Source: CAZQKW01 sp964594075 (lineage in GTDB: Bacteria; Desulfobacterota; WTBG01; CAIYCZ01). From it: a DNA stretch of 64,000 nucleotides. The notes below the pieces were generated by a model. It saw only the letters and a list, made by a program, of their open reading frames with translations, was not told the origin of the DNA and did not search any database. The position numbers were made by a program, and so were the translations under genes. This document shows, piece by piece, positions 9,107-17,269 of the stretch. Position 1 is the stretch's first letter. Every line of letters starts with the position of its first letter. The stretch spans positions 62,001 through 126,000 of the forward strand of contig CAZQKW010000001.1 of the NCBI GenBank assembly GCA_964594075.1, given 5' to 3'.

Positions 9107-9135
9107 TTTATAATTTCATCACATGTAAATGTCAA
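9107..9135 (-). promoter_or_regulatory. cbiMNQO promoter
   Basis: On the minus strand TTGACA (9135-9130), a 17-nt spacer and TATAAA (9112-9107) end about 15 bases before the riboswitch P1 stem, placing the transcription start just ahead of the aptamer. Confidence 0.75.
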
Positions 9136-9526
9136 CATAAATCCGTTTCCGGTGCCTGAGCATATTGTTGCGGCAAAGAAAAATCCTCCAAAGGCGCGAA
9201 CCACACAACGAACCACACAACACTAAAAACGTTGAGAAAGGTTCTGCTTGCTTTATCATTGAAAAATCTCATTTATTATGTCATACAAATTTTACATCCC
9301 ATTTTGCTGTTAACACCGCTGCACTTATTTTCCAAAGCCAGCTATGATTTAACAGAAATAATTGATGCCAAAGTAAAGCTGCTACCTCTTCAATGAGGCG
9401 CGTTAGTAATTAATTAGTCTGAATAACCTGCTATGGGCAGGAGGGATGATCAGCGTTAAAGACTTATAAAGAAATCTGGATATTTTTTGAGACAATGAAA
9501 AAATATTTTTAAGGAGGAAACCCGCC
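9136..9526 (+). other. Non-coding leader upstream of exported chelatase-like gene
   Basis: AT-rich intergenic stretch without a supportable gene. Near its end are CCTC-ttcaat-GAGG (about 9387-9400) and CCTGC-tatgg-GCAGG (9427-9441), two short hairpins in what would be the 5' leader of the next gene. I could not match them to a known riboswitch, and no convincing promoter was found. A strong AAGGAGG lies just before 9527. Confidence 0.35.
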
Positions 9527-11698
9527 ATGAAAAAAATACGCCGTATCGTTTCAATTTTTACCCTGGTTATGCTTTTAGGGCTGTTCAGCAATATAAGTAA
9601 GGTAACTGCCGCGAGCAGCGACAAAGTAGGGGTCCTCATCACCGAGTGGGGAACACCGGCACGATATATCTTTGAATATTCATGGGATAATAATTACTGG
9701 TGCCGGGTTGGCGATATCACTGAATATCCGGGGCAGGAATGTAAGATAGGTCATGTGGGCAAGTTTGTTGATGTGGACGGCCTGCCCGGCGAAGAATATT
9801 CAATGGAGTCCCATCTCGGGCTTATGCCGTGGGGGCTAAACCATAAATATCCTGGTTTTGAGTATGTCTATGACCGCTCAGGCATTTATAAACTGGAGGA
9901 TGGTGTTTATAAATCCATCCATCCTGAGGGAAAATCTTACACCGAGGAAGAGGTCCCCGACAATGTTACGGTCATTCCGGCGCGCGAAATTGTTGATGCC
10001 ATGACTGGCGGCCTTCAGTTTCCCCTTGACCCGCGCGATGGTTCTGATCCGCTGGAAGGATGGTATAAGTTTGACTCCAAGGATATGCAAAACAATCCTT
10101 TCCAAAACGATCTCTGTGATTTTTATGAAAACAACAATATAACCTTTATCTATTATTATTCACTCATGGGGATGCCGGTTGAGCCCTGGCTGGCAAAAGA
10201 CGTGGATGACCCGATGCTGTTTTTCAGTATGGGCGGCGATCGGTTTCAGCTTACCAAGGCGTTGCTTGAAGAAGCTTTTGGGGAGACGGTTGATGTCCGA
10301 TATGGCGGGCATACCGGGATTCCCGGGCATACCAAGCATGAAATAGAGGTTGCAAAGGAATTTGCACAAGAAGGGGTCAAGAAATTGGTCGTGTCTCGCG
10401 AAACTACCGATTATAACCATTATGCCACCACTTTTTTAATGACCAATTACGTTAAAGAGGCGCTGTGCGAGGAAGGCGTGCTTGAGGAGACCAAGCTTGA
10501 GCGGGTGAACCAGATAGGAAGAACTCCTGAATTTAATGCCATGAATATCAATCTCCTCAGGAAATATATTGAGTCCTATCCTGCGGGAAGCACCATAGCG
10601 CTGATTTACGTGACCCATGGCCTTTCCTGGCCCGGCAGAGAAACATACGGGTTTATGGGCGTGCAGTTTCCCTGGTGGAAGGAGGTTATCCATGAAAACG
10701 GTTTTCTCAATTACCTCTCGTGGAAAAAGGCTGTCCAGAAAGAATTTGGCGACCGTTACAACCTGGTGTTTAGCAAAGACGGGAGTGATCTGGTAAAGGA
10801 CAGTTTTTTTGCCTATGGCTACTTCACGCCGGATCGCCTTGGAGGCGCATTCTATACTATCCGGGAATGCATGGACATGGTTTCGGAGATGGGCATTAAG
10901 AACATGCTGATCGTGCCCTGTCACTGGTATTCAGACAACCAGGATACCCAGGTCATCATGCGCAAAAACAACCACCTCAAGTTCACCCCCAAAGAAGATC
11001 TGGCAAAAGGCATCTATGATGTCACCTACTGTGAAGATGCTGAAGGCAACGAGGTGGCATGCAATGGCAGAGAGACGGCACACATTACCATAACCTCTTC
11101 TTATACTGACCAAGCTGATGATTTTGCCGTGGTCTATTATGTGGTTTTGCGCGGAGGACTCGAAAGATTAGGCGTGTATCCGCGAGACGAGCAGCTTGCC
11201 ATAGCGGAATCCGTATTCGTAGAAAAGACGAAGGGAGGCACGGTTCAGGTCAATAAGCTTTTTAGCCCAATCAGAAACGCAAAAATCGTCATTCCTCCTG
11301 ATCCAGAGCCGCAATTGCCTGAAGATTTTACGCCACCGGAGCAGGGGTTGGATTCAGCCGCAGTGCCATTCAGCGATCCTAACGAGCCCTTTGATTGCAT
11401 GTGGGAAGACACGACTATCATTATTGGCCAGATGAAAAATCCACCGGCCATGAAAACCGCGCGGCCAGTTGGACCTGCAGTGCATTTTGGGCCTTATCGT
11501 GCTCTTTTTAACCAGGATGTTTCCATAACCATTCCTTATCGCCGGTTTTTAGCGCTCCCAGGCACGGTGCAGCCTTATATCTACAATCACCTTACCAAGG
11601 ACTGGGATGAAATTGATGGCGCAAAAGTTGATTTCATAAAGGGAACGGTTACCTTCAAAACCCAGGTCCTAGGATTGTTTATGGCAGGGGTTAAATAA
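9527..11698 (+). CDS. Exported ferrochelatase-fold protein with C-terminal beta domain
   Basis: 723 residues, ATG preceded by AAGGAGG. Residues 1-29 form a signal peptide. The mature protein begins at once with GVLITEWGTP (35-44), matching the ferrochelatase N-terminal motif G-V-L-L-x-N-x-G-T-P. YVTHGLS (about 10606-10626) supplies the candidate metal-site histidine, and IVPCHWYSDNQDT (about 10911-10950) matches the late P-x-x-F-x-S-D-x-x-E-T block. A C-terminal region of about 110 residues after a Pro-rich linker looks like a beta-sandwich. Length is about twice that of ferrochelatase. It lies next to the B12-riboswitch cobalt operon, divergently oriented, and is a distant paralogue of the protein at 1-1583. 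Heme-type chelation, metal or tetrapyrrole binding are all possible; none is shown. Confidence 0.65.
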   Translation: MKKIRRIVSIFTLVMLLGLFSNISKVTAASSDKVGVLITEWGTPARYIFEYSWDNNYWCRVGDITEYPGQECKIGHVGKFVDVDGLPGEEYSMESHLGLMPWGLNHKYPGFEYVYDRSGIYKLEDGVYKSIHPEGKSYTEEEVPDNVTVIPAREIVDAMTGGLQFPLDPRDGSDPLEGWYKFDSKDMQNNPFQNDLCDFYENNNITFIYYYSLMGMPVEPWLAKDVDDPMLFFSMGGDRFQLTKALLEEAFGETVDVRYGGHTGIPGHTKHEIEVAKEFAQEGVKKLVVSRETTDYNHYATTFLMTNYVKEALCEEGVLEETKLERVNQIGRTPEFNAMNINLLRKYIESYPAGSTIALIYVTHGLSWPGRETYGFMGVQFPWWKEVIHENGFLNYLSWKKAVQKEFGDRYNLVFSKDGSDLVKDSFFAYGYFTPDRLGGAFYTIRECMDMVSEMGIKNMLIVPCHWYSDNQDTQVIMRKNNHLKFTPKEDLAKGIYDVTYCEDAEGNEVACNGRETAHITITSSYTDQADDFAVVYYVVLRGGLERLGVYPRDEQLAIAESVFVEKTKGGTVQVNKLFSPIRNAKIVIPPDPEPQLPEDFTPPEQGLDSAAVPFSDPNEPFDCMWEDTTIIIGQMKNPPAMKTARPVGPAVHFGPYRALFNQDVSITIPYRRFLALPGTVQPYIYNHLTKDWDEIDGAKVDFIKGTVTFKTQVLGLFMAGVK

Positions 11699-11718
11699 TA
11701 ATAAAAACCAATATATGA

Positions 11719-12342
11719 ATGAGCTTAACCAAGAAAAGAGCTGCACGCATGATTAAATCATTTGCTAAAAAAGGCCTGTTTTTTTATGCGATGTTTTTTA
11801 TGTTCCTGTCAGGGGGAATAACTATGGGCGCAGAGACAAAAGAGCTGCTTATTACTGATTTTGATTCGCCCGTGGCGGCAAACGCATGGCGGGTAATTAA
11901 TGATGGGGTTATGGGTGGCATTTCATCAAGCACGTGGAACATCACCGACAGCGGCACTGCACTATTCTCGGGAACAGTTTCCCTTGAAAACAATGGCGGA
12001 TTTGCCTCAGCGCGCTCGCCGGTGGGCACCCATGACCTGAGCGCGTATAGGGGAATATCGTTGCGGGTAAAAGGCGATGGAAAACGCTATAAACTCAACC
12101 TAAAAACAGATGCCGAGTTTGACAGCATTCTGTATCAGACGGAATTTATTACTGAAAAGGATAACTGGCAAATTATCAAGGTTGCCTTTTCTCGTTTTGT
12201 TCCCACCTATCATGGCGTTGTGCTATCCAATGCGCCCGCGCTTGACACCAAAGCGGTCAAAACTTTTGGGATTTTAATTGCAGATAAACAGAAAGGGCCA
12301 TTTCGTTTGGAAATTGACTGGATGAAGGCCTGCAAGGATTAA
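11719..12342 (+). CDS. Exported CIA30-family (NDUFAF1-like) protein
   Basis: 207 residues; a start at 11749 would give a tidier signal peptide, and neither start has a good ribosome site. Residues 11-37 are a signal peptide. The mature part has the CIA30 / carbohydrate-binding-like jelly-roll pattern: ITDFDSP, WRVINDGVMGGISS, GFASARSP, GISLRVKGDGKRY and a final RLEIDWMKA. In eukaryotes this family assists complex I assembly; bacterial members are of unknown role. It starts 20 nt after the chelatase-like gene and is likely co-transcribed with it. Confidence 0.75.
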   Translation: MSLTKKRAARMIKSFAKKGLFFYAMFFMFLSGGITMGAETKELLITDFDSPVAANAWRVINDGVMGGISSSTWNITDSGTALFSGTVSLENNGGFASARSPVGTHDLSAYRGISLRVKGDGKRYKLNLKTDAEFDSILYQTEFITEKDNWQIIKVAFSRFVPTYHGVVLSNAPALDTKAVKTFGILIADKQKGPFRLEIDWMKACKD

Positions 12343-12372
12343 CCAGCTCAACATTTGGCTGAACTTTTGAAA

Positions 12373-13647
12373 TCAGAATGACCAGTGCGGGTGCTGAGCC
12401 ATCCATGCGGCCGTTGTCTCCCGCAACCACCCCTCAAGTCCCGGCACCAGATAAAATCTGGGACGCAACAGATTATCGTTCTGTGCAATAAGACCGTCGG
12501 CAACAGCAGTCCGTGCCAGTTCGGTATGCGGGTAGATGCGAATCCCGATGGTAATCTTAAGCGCGTCAAGGGGAAGAGAGTCGGCGAAACGAAAACTCTT
12601 TTCCACTGTGGCTGTTGTTTCTCCCGGACCGCCCAGCAGCAAAAACCCTATCTGTTTTATTTTATATCTGGAGAGAAGCTCTGAAGCCCTTCGCACATCG
12701 GCAGGGCTAAATTTCTTGTTCATAATTGAAAGAATCTTATCGCAGCCGCTTTCAAAACCCAGACTCACTTCCCGGCACCCCGCCTCGTCCATAGTGCTGA
12801 TCAGTTCTTCGTCAATGTTCCCGGGATAAAGGATGCAGACCCAGGATATATCTAAGTTCTTTTTAATGATGAGTCGGCACAGCTTAAGTGCATAAGACTG
12901 CGGCATATTAAAGGTATTGTCTGTAAAGTAAAATCGTTTGAATCCCAATGCAGCGTGGCGATTAAGGCCATCAACAACTTTATCAGGTGACCGTTTGCGC
13001 AGGACGGTCCCTTCAATGGTTGCCGTTGAACAATAGTTGCAGCCGAGCGCACACCCGCGTCTGGTCTGAAGAGGAATGAGAACATCGCTACCGTCAGTGG
13101 CCGAAACAGTCCAGAGGTGTTCATCAGGGAACGGCATGCTATCAAGATTATTCGTAAATATTCTCTCTCCCTGCAGCCCGTATTGGGGAAGATAGATCCC
13201 GGGCATTTCTGATAACTTTAGTTTGTTCTGCAGCTTTTCAAGAAGTGCGGGAAATGCCATCTCCCCTTCGCCTTGAATACCAGCATCAGCACCAAGATAT
13301 TCAAGAACCGCTTCGGGAAAAATGCTGTAGCCCGCTCCGCCAAGAATTATTGGTACACCTGAATGCGCGCGGCATACTGCGGCAACATTTCTGACTTCCT
13401 CCAGCAGAAACGTGGTATTCTCCATATTCTGGTCATCAATGTTCCTCACCGATATACCGATAACCGCAGGCTGAAATTTTTCTATTGCCGCCTGCACTTG
13501 TTTTTGAGGTTCCTGCTGTGCGCGCAGATCAAGGATTTCTACCGCATGCCCTGCTGCCCGTGTCGCGGTAGCCACGCACACCAGCCCGAGCGGCAGCGTG
13601 GGCATATTGATTTCAGCAGTATTGGCGGATATAAGAAGCACTTTCAT
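12373..13647 (-). CDS. B12-binding-domain radical SAM protein
   Basis: 424 residues. An N-terminal Rossmann-like cobalamin-binding domain (about 1-140) is followed by a radical SAM core with CALGCNYC (Cys199, Cys203, Cys206), the C-x3-C-x2-C cluster site. The N-domain lacks the DxHxxG motif, so cobalamin would bind base-off without a histidine ligand, as in many class B radical SAM enzymes. The substrate is unknown. No ribosome site is evident before the ATG at 13647. It converges on the CIA30 gene with a 30-nt gap. No RiPP precursor or pathway gene adjoins it. Confidence 0.85.
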   Translation of the reverse strand: MKVLLISANTAEINMPTLPLGLVCVATATRAAGHAVEILDLRAQQEPQKQVQAAIEKFQPAVIGISVRNIDDQNMENTTFLLEEVRNVAAVCRAHSGVPIILGGAGYSIFPEAVLEYLGADAGIQGEGEMAFPALLEKLQNKLKLSEMPGIYLPQYGLQGERIFTNNLDSMPFPDEHLWTVSATDGSDVLIPLQTRRGCALGCNYCSTATIEGTVLRKRSPDKVVDGLNRHAALGFKRFYFTDNTFNMPQSYALKLCRLIIKKNLDISWVCILYPGNIDEELISTMDEAGCREVSLGFESGCDKILSIMNKKFSPADVRRASELLSRYKIKQIGFLLLGGPGETTATVEKSFRFADSLPLDALKITIGIRIYPHTELARTAVADGLIAQNDNLLRPRFYLVPGLEGWLRETTAAWMAQHPHWSF

Positions 13648-13995
13648 ATGGGGGTTACAGAGGCCAAACCCGTCATTGTGGGATCATCCCGGCGGGACAA
13701 GGCAATCTCAACCAGATATGCAGTGCGACCCCAGCAGAGAGGGAAGCAATCACATATTTTTGTTTACAAGCATAAGCTTAATGGTTGTTGAGGAAAAAAA
13801 CAAGAAAATGATTCGCACGGGATTCAAAGACTTTGAAAAAGATAACTTCAATTTTTTTTGTTTCATCTGCCCCATGCCGCACAAAACCAACCGAACGCGG
13901 GTATTGAAGTTTCACATTATACCCATTTTTTGTTCTCATGCGGTTTACCTTAATTTCGTGGACACATTTTGGAAAATGTTCTGTCATATTTGTGC
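13648..13995. other. Intergenic stretch without gene
   Basis: About 350 bases between the divergent radical SAM and dedA genes. Frames here have no family resemblance, and the region turns AT-rich towards dedA. I see no RNA gene or repeat; the promoter/palindrome for dedA starts at 13996. Confidence 0.4.
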
Positions 13996-14029
13996 TTGCA
14001 TAGCATTATATTTCACATTACAATGTGAA
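13996..14029 (+). promoter_or_regulatory. dedA promoter with palindromic operator
   Basis: TTGCAT (13996-14001), a 17-nt spacer and TACAAT (14019-14024) form a promoter about 90 nt before dedA. A perfect inverted repeat, TTCACATT-ac-AATGTGAA (14012-14029), covers the -10 box, the geometry of a repressor site. Confidence 0.55.
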
Positions 14030-14118
14030 TCCTTTTTGCGCAGCTATAATGTCTTTCCGCGTTTTTTGACCGAGAGCGATAAACTTCCCTTCCTGCAAAT
14101 TATTATTTGGGAGCTTTT

Positions 14119-14808
14119 ATGGAGATTATTGTCCAGTTCTTTGATGTGCTGTTGCACCTTGATAAATACATTGACGTGCTTATTCGGGACTACGGCATGT
14201 GGACCTATTTAATTTTCTTTATTATTGTTTTTTGCGAAACGGGTTTGGTGGTGACGCCGATTCTTCCCGGTGATTCACTGCTTTTTGTCGCCGGCACTTT
14301 TGCGGCATTGGGTTCGCTGCACCTTGTGTGGCTTCTGATCCTGCTCAGTGCCGCGGCTATTTTAGGCGATACTATTAATTACTGGATCGGAAATTATATC
14401 GGGCCAAAAGTTTTCCATATGCAGAACAGCCGGTTCTTTAAAAAAGAGTATCTGGACCGCACTCATGAATTTTATGAAAAATATGGCCCCATCACCATTG
14501 TGATCGGCAGATTTGTCCCTATTATCCGCACCTTTGCTCCGTTTCTGGCCGGGGTAGGCAGTATGACCTATCCCCGCTTTCTCACCTACAATGTAGTCGG
14601 GGGCATCCTGTGGATTTCCTCCTTTACCCTTGGCGGTTATTTTTTTGGCAACCTGCCGTTTGTCAAGAAAAACTTTACGCTGGTAATTGTTGCCATCATA
14701 GTCATCTCCGTTATGCCCACCGTAATTGAATATGTGCGGCAGCGGAGGCACGCAAAAGCGAATCAAACCAGCTTCGCCTCATCTGTAAAGGCCGAACATG
14801 AGCAATAG
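14119..14808 (+). CDS. DedA-family membrane protein
   Basis: 229 residues from the ATG at 14119, which has GGGAGC upstream; a TTG at 14107 is less likely. Family features: an early helix with E-T-G and PILPGDSLLFVAG, then GRFVPIIRTFAPFLAG, the conserved R-F-x-P-x-x-R segment, and GxxLW. DedA/SNARE-associated proteins act in the inner membrane; several recycle polyprenyl-phosphate or phospholipids. The exact substrate here is not predictable. It overlaps the next gene by 11 nt, indicating an operon. Confidence 0.9.
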   Translation: MEIIVQFFDVLLHLDKYIDVLIRDYGMWTYLIFFIIVFCETGLVVTPILPGDSLLFVAGTFAALGSLHLVWLLILLSAAAILGDTINYWIGNYIGPKVFHMQNSRFFKKEYLDRTHEFYEKYGPITIVIGRFVPIIRTFAPFLAGVGSMTYPRFLTYNVVGGILWISSFTLGGYFFGNLPFVKKNFTLVIVAIIVISVMPTVIEYVRQRRHAKANQTSFASSVKAEHEQ

Positions 14809-15238
14809 AGACCAGTCAAAAAATCTAACTACGTTCTGCGGGCTTTACTGTGGCGATTGTTATGCCTATTCGGGACGCCTGGCACGTCTGGCCAGAGAAT
14901 TAAGAAAAGCATTACAGCAGCATAATTTTTCTGCTGTTTCAAAAGTTGTCCCGTTTGACGGATTGCAGTATTACCGCGAATGCGATGCATTTCTGGAAGC
15001 CCTTACTTTTATGCGCTGCAAAAAGACCTGTCGGGGCGGTGGCGGAAATCCTGTCTGCCCCATTCGGGAATGCTGTCACCAACAGGGAATTGAAGGATGC
15101 TGGCAGTGCGACCGGCGGGAGACCTGCGCCACGCTGAAAATTCTTGAACCAGTGCATGGAGATGCCAACAGAAAAAATTTGCGAAATATCAAAAAACACG
15201 GTATTGAAAAATGGCATTCAAAAAAACGCTGGTGGTAA
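14798..15238 (+). CDS. DUF3795-family cysteine-rich protein
   Basis: 146 residues with twelve or more cysteines. The N-terminal FCGLYCGDCYAY is the DUF3795 signature; later clusters are CKKTCRGGG, CPIRECC and GCWQCDRRETC. The spacing suggests zinc or Fe-S binding. Function is unknown for the family. It overlaps dedA by 11 nt, so it is translated from the same message. Confidence 0.8.
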   Translation: MSNRDQSKNLTTFCGLYCGDCYAYSGRLARLARELRKALQQHNFSAVSKVVPFDGLQYYRECDAFLEALTFMRCKKTCRGGGGNPVCPIRECCHQQGIEGCWQCDRRETCATLKILEPVHGDANRKNLRNIKKHGIEKWHSKKRWW

Positions 15239-15367
15239 TATGCATGACGTAGTTGAAAATCGTTTCTTTTGCTACAATGTTCTCTGGTTTTCTGCTTGCC
15301 AGCACGGCACATACGCCAAAGGCTGCAGCCACATTTTAATGATATGTTTATTTTGGAAGAGGTCTAT

Positions 15368-15925
15368 ATGTTAAGAAAAAATGTCGCGGGCGATCTTCCT
15401 CAGATAGACACAACCGCATTTATTGATCCGTCAGCCGTCATTATTGGGAGGGTTAAAATTGGCGGCAATACCTATATCGGGCCCGGCGTGGTGATTAGAG
15501 CTGACCGGTTCTCAACGGTTGACGAAATAACCAGAATAGAAATTGGTGCAAATTGTTGCGTTCAAGACACGGCAGTCCTCCATGCCCGCGCTGAAACATT
15601 TATAATCATACGCGATGATACCAGCATAAGTCATGGCGCGATAATTCACGGTCCGACCACCATCGGCAAAAGATGTTTTGTGGGAGCGCGGTCAAATATC
15701 ACACACTCCATGATAGGCGATAGTGTCTATATAAGAATCAATGCCGTCATTGAGAATGCTGCTCTGCCGAATGAAACATTTGTGCCTAATAGTGAAGTGA
15801 TAGAAGGCCAAGAAATGACGATACCGCTGCGGAAAATTACTGCCAAAGAGAAAGAATTTTTAGAAAAGTGTATTCAGGAAAACAGGGAATTTGCCCTCAA
15901 GCATAAGTATTCGCTCACAGATTGA
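15368..15925 (+). CDS. Gamma-carbonic-anhydrase-like hexapeptide-repeat protein
   Basis: 185 residues from the ATG at 15368, preceded by GAAGAGG; the longer frame to 15269 has no ribosome site. Left-handed beta-helix repeats run through about residue 150. Metal-ligand histidines fit the Cam family: VLHA, then SHGAIIHG, and the R-x-D pair in VIRADR and QD in CVQDT are kept. This supports a metal-binding trimer, possibly with carbonic anhydrase activity, but many homologues (YrdA/PaaY type) lack proven activity. A C-terminal helix (about 155-180) caps the trimer. Confidence 0.85.
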   Translation: MLRKNVAGDLPQIDTTAFIDPSAVIIGRVKIGGNTYIGPGVVIRADRFSTVDEITRIEIGANCCVQDTAVLHARAETFIIIRDDTSISHGAIIHGPTTIGKRCFVGARSNITHSMIGDSVYIRINAVIENAALPNETFVPNSEVIEGQEMTIPLRKITAKEKEFLEKCIQENREFALKHKYSLTD

Positions 15926-15941
15926 CCGTTTAGTTTATTTC

Positions 15942-16157
15942 ATGAAGCCAGCCTCTGAAGTCGTTCAGCACCGGAACGGTGAACAATACCGGTGGTGCGA
16001 GCTGCACGAACAATATACGTCGCTTGCGGTATGTAAAAGCCGCGAGCGGCATAAAAAACGCTGCCGCGAGTGTTTGTTTCTGTGGCGGCAACTGCCGCTG
16101 CCTTTCCTCGCAACCCAGGATGGCCGCACCCGGCTCTGTAAACCGCACCATGACTGA
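15942..16157 (+). CDS. Small cysteine-rich protein, possible zinc ribbon
   Basis: 71 residues with cysteines at 19, 31, 41, 44 and 66 and histidine 22 (WCELHEQ, then KKRCREC), compatible with one zinc site. No family was recognised. The start is the ATG at 15942, without a clear ribosome site. Its stop overlaps the start of the next gene by eight bases, which favours real translation and coupling. It may instead be a chance frame. Confidence 0.45.
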   Translation: MKPASEVVQHRNGEQYRWCELHEQYTSLAVCKSRERHKKRCRECLFLWRQLPLPFLATQDGRTRLCKPHHD

Positions 16158-16527
16158 TCAGTCGTTAGCCCGAATCTGCGCTGAAAAAATATTTACGGCT
16201 TTGAACTGCCGCGATCTTTCAGCTCTTGCCCCATTTTTGGCTGAAGACGCCGTCTTTGATTTCCCCGGAGCGGGCTGCATCAGCGGGAAGAATCGGATTC
16301 TGCTTTTTTTCAAAATACTGTTCAGAAAATATCCCCGGCTCACTTTTAGCGTTACCGATATCATCATAGAAGGCGAGCGGGCGTGTGCCGTATGGACCAA
16401 TGAAGGAGAAAACGCGCATGGCCGCGCTTACCGGAATCGTGGCATTACGTTTATGCGCATTGCAAACGGGCAGATCATATTTATAAGCGACTATTTTAAA
16501 GACACCTCATTTGTTGCATCTGCCTGA
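16150..16527 (+). CDS. NTF2-like / SnoaL-type protein
   Basis: 125 residues from the ATG at 16150. The pattern is the cone-shaped NTF2-like fold: an N-terminal helix with ALAPFLAEDAVFDFPGAG, a middle helix, then beta strands ending in GRAYRNRGITFMRIANGQI and ISDYFKD, the typical SnoaL ending with an aromatic-acidic pocket residue. Members are isomerases, cyclases or binding proteins, so the substrate cannot be named. It overlaps the small Cys-rich gene and is followed 35 nt later by a flavodoxin-fold gene. Confidence 0.75.
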   Translation: MTDQSLARICAEKIFTALNCRDLSALAPFLAEDAVFDFPGAGCISGKNRILLFFKILFRKYPRLTFSVTDIIIEGERACAVWTNEGENAHGRAYRNRGITFMRIANGQIIFISDYFKDTSFVASA

Positions 16528-16562
16528 GTGGCGTGCGGGGTTACGCGTATCAGGTTTCGATT

Positions 16563-17234
16563 ATGAATATAGTCGCATTTAACGGCAGTCCACGCAGAAA
16601 GGGAAATACGTCGCTTTTGTTGCATGAACTGCTCAGGGGTGCCCACGATGCCGGCGCTCAAACAGAAGAGATCATTGCAGAAAACCTCAATTTAAAATAC
16701 TGCCGGGGGTGCCTGCGCTGCAACCGGTCGCAGCGCTGTTCCATACGGGACGATGACTGGCAGGTGCTGAGCCAAAAAATTATCGCTGCCGATGTCCTGG
16801 TGTTTGCCTCGCCTGTTTATTTTCATCACCTCACGGCATCATTAAAAAAAATCCTTGATCGCTTTCGTTCCTTCATTCATGTCCAGATTACCGAAACCGG
16901 ACTAAAGCACACGCCGTGGCATCTCTGGCAGAAACAGTTTGTCCTGGTACTGAGCCTTGGTTCATCAGTTGACGATGATGCCCGGCCGATTATAGACCTC
17001 TTCATGTTTCTCACCGCTATGCTGGGGCCCGCTAATCGTCTCACCCCCATTGTTGCCACCCGGCTGGCCGTTATCAACCAGGTATTGATGACCAAAGACC
17101 AATTGCGTGCGCTTTATCCAAAATTGCAGTTGCCGGTTGCGTTGGCGGATGTGGATTATGAGCGAAACAAGATGCTGGTCCAACGGTGCTATCATCTTGG
17201 CCGGGAACTGGGGTTGGCTGGCTTTCATGACTAA
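16563..17234 (+). CDS. NADPH-dependent FMN reductase-like flavoprotein
   Basis: 223 residues from the ATG at 16563 (an upstream GTG at 16533 is less likely). The flavodoxin fold opens with MNIVAFNGSPRRKGNTSLLL, the FMN phosphate loop, and ASPVYFHHLTASLKKILDR is the second FMN contact. A cysteine motif, YCRGCLRCNRSQRC (about 48-61), follows the first sheet, as in iron-sulfur flavoproteins, so an added 4Fe-4S cluster is possible. The electron partner is unknown. It converges on the HD gene with a 35-nt gap. Confidence 0.85.
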   Translation: MNIVAFNGSPRRKGNTSLLLHELLRGAHDAGAQTEEIIAENLNLKYCRGCLRCNRSQRCSIRDDDWQVLSQKIIAADVLVFASPVYFHHLTASLKKILDRFRSFIHVQITETGLKHTPWHLWQKQFVLVLSLGSSVDDDARPIIDLFMFLTAMLGPANRLTPIVATRLAVINQVLMTKDQLRALYPKLQLPVALADVDYERNKMLVQRCYHLGRELGLAGFHD

Positions 17235-17269
17235 ATCGGATTCATCAGCCGATGGCCGGCTGCGCAAAG

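Noticed and set aside
12373..13647. Radical SAM protein as maturase of the peptide at 44025
   Set aside because: The genes lie 31 kb apart, and this enzyme has a cobalamin-type N-domain and no visible peptide-recognition element; no sequence evidence links them.
13598..14212. Plus-strand frame of 204 codons before dedA
   Set aside because: It overlaps the radical SAM gene start and the dedA promoter and start; its composition looks random.
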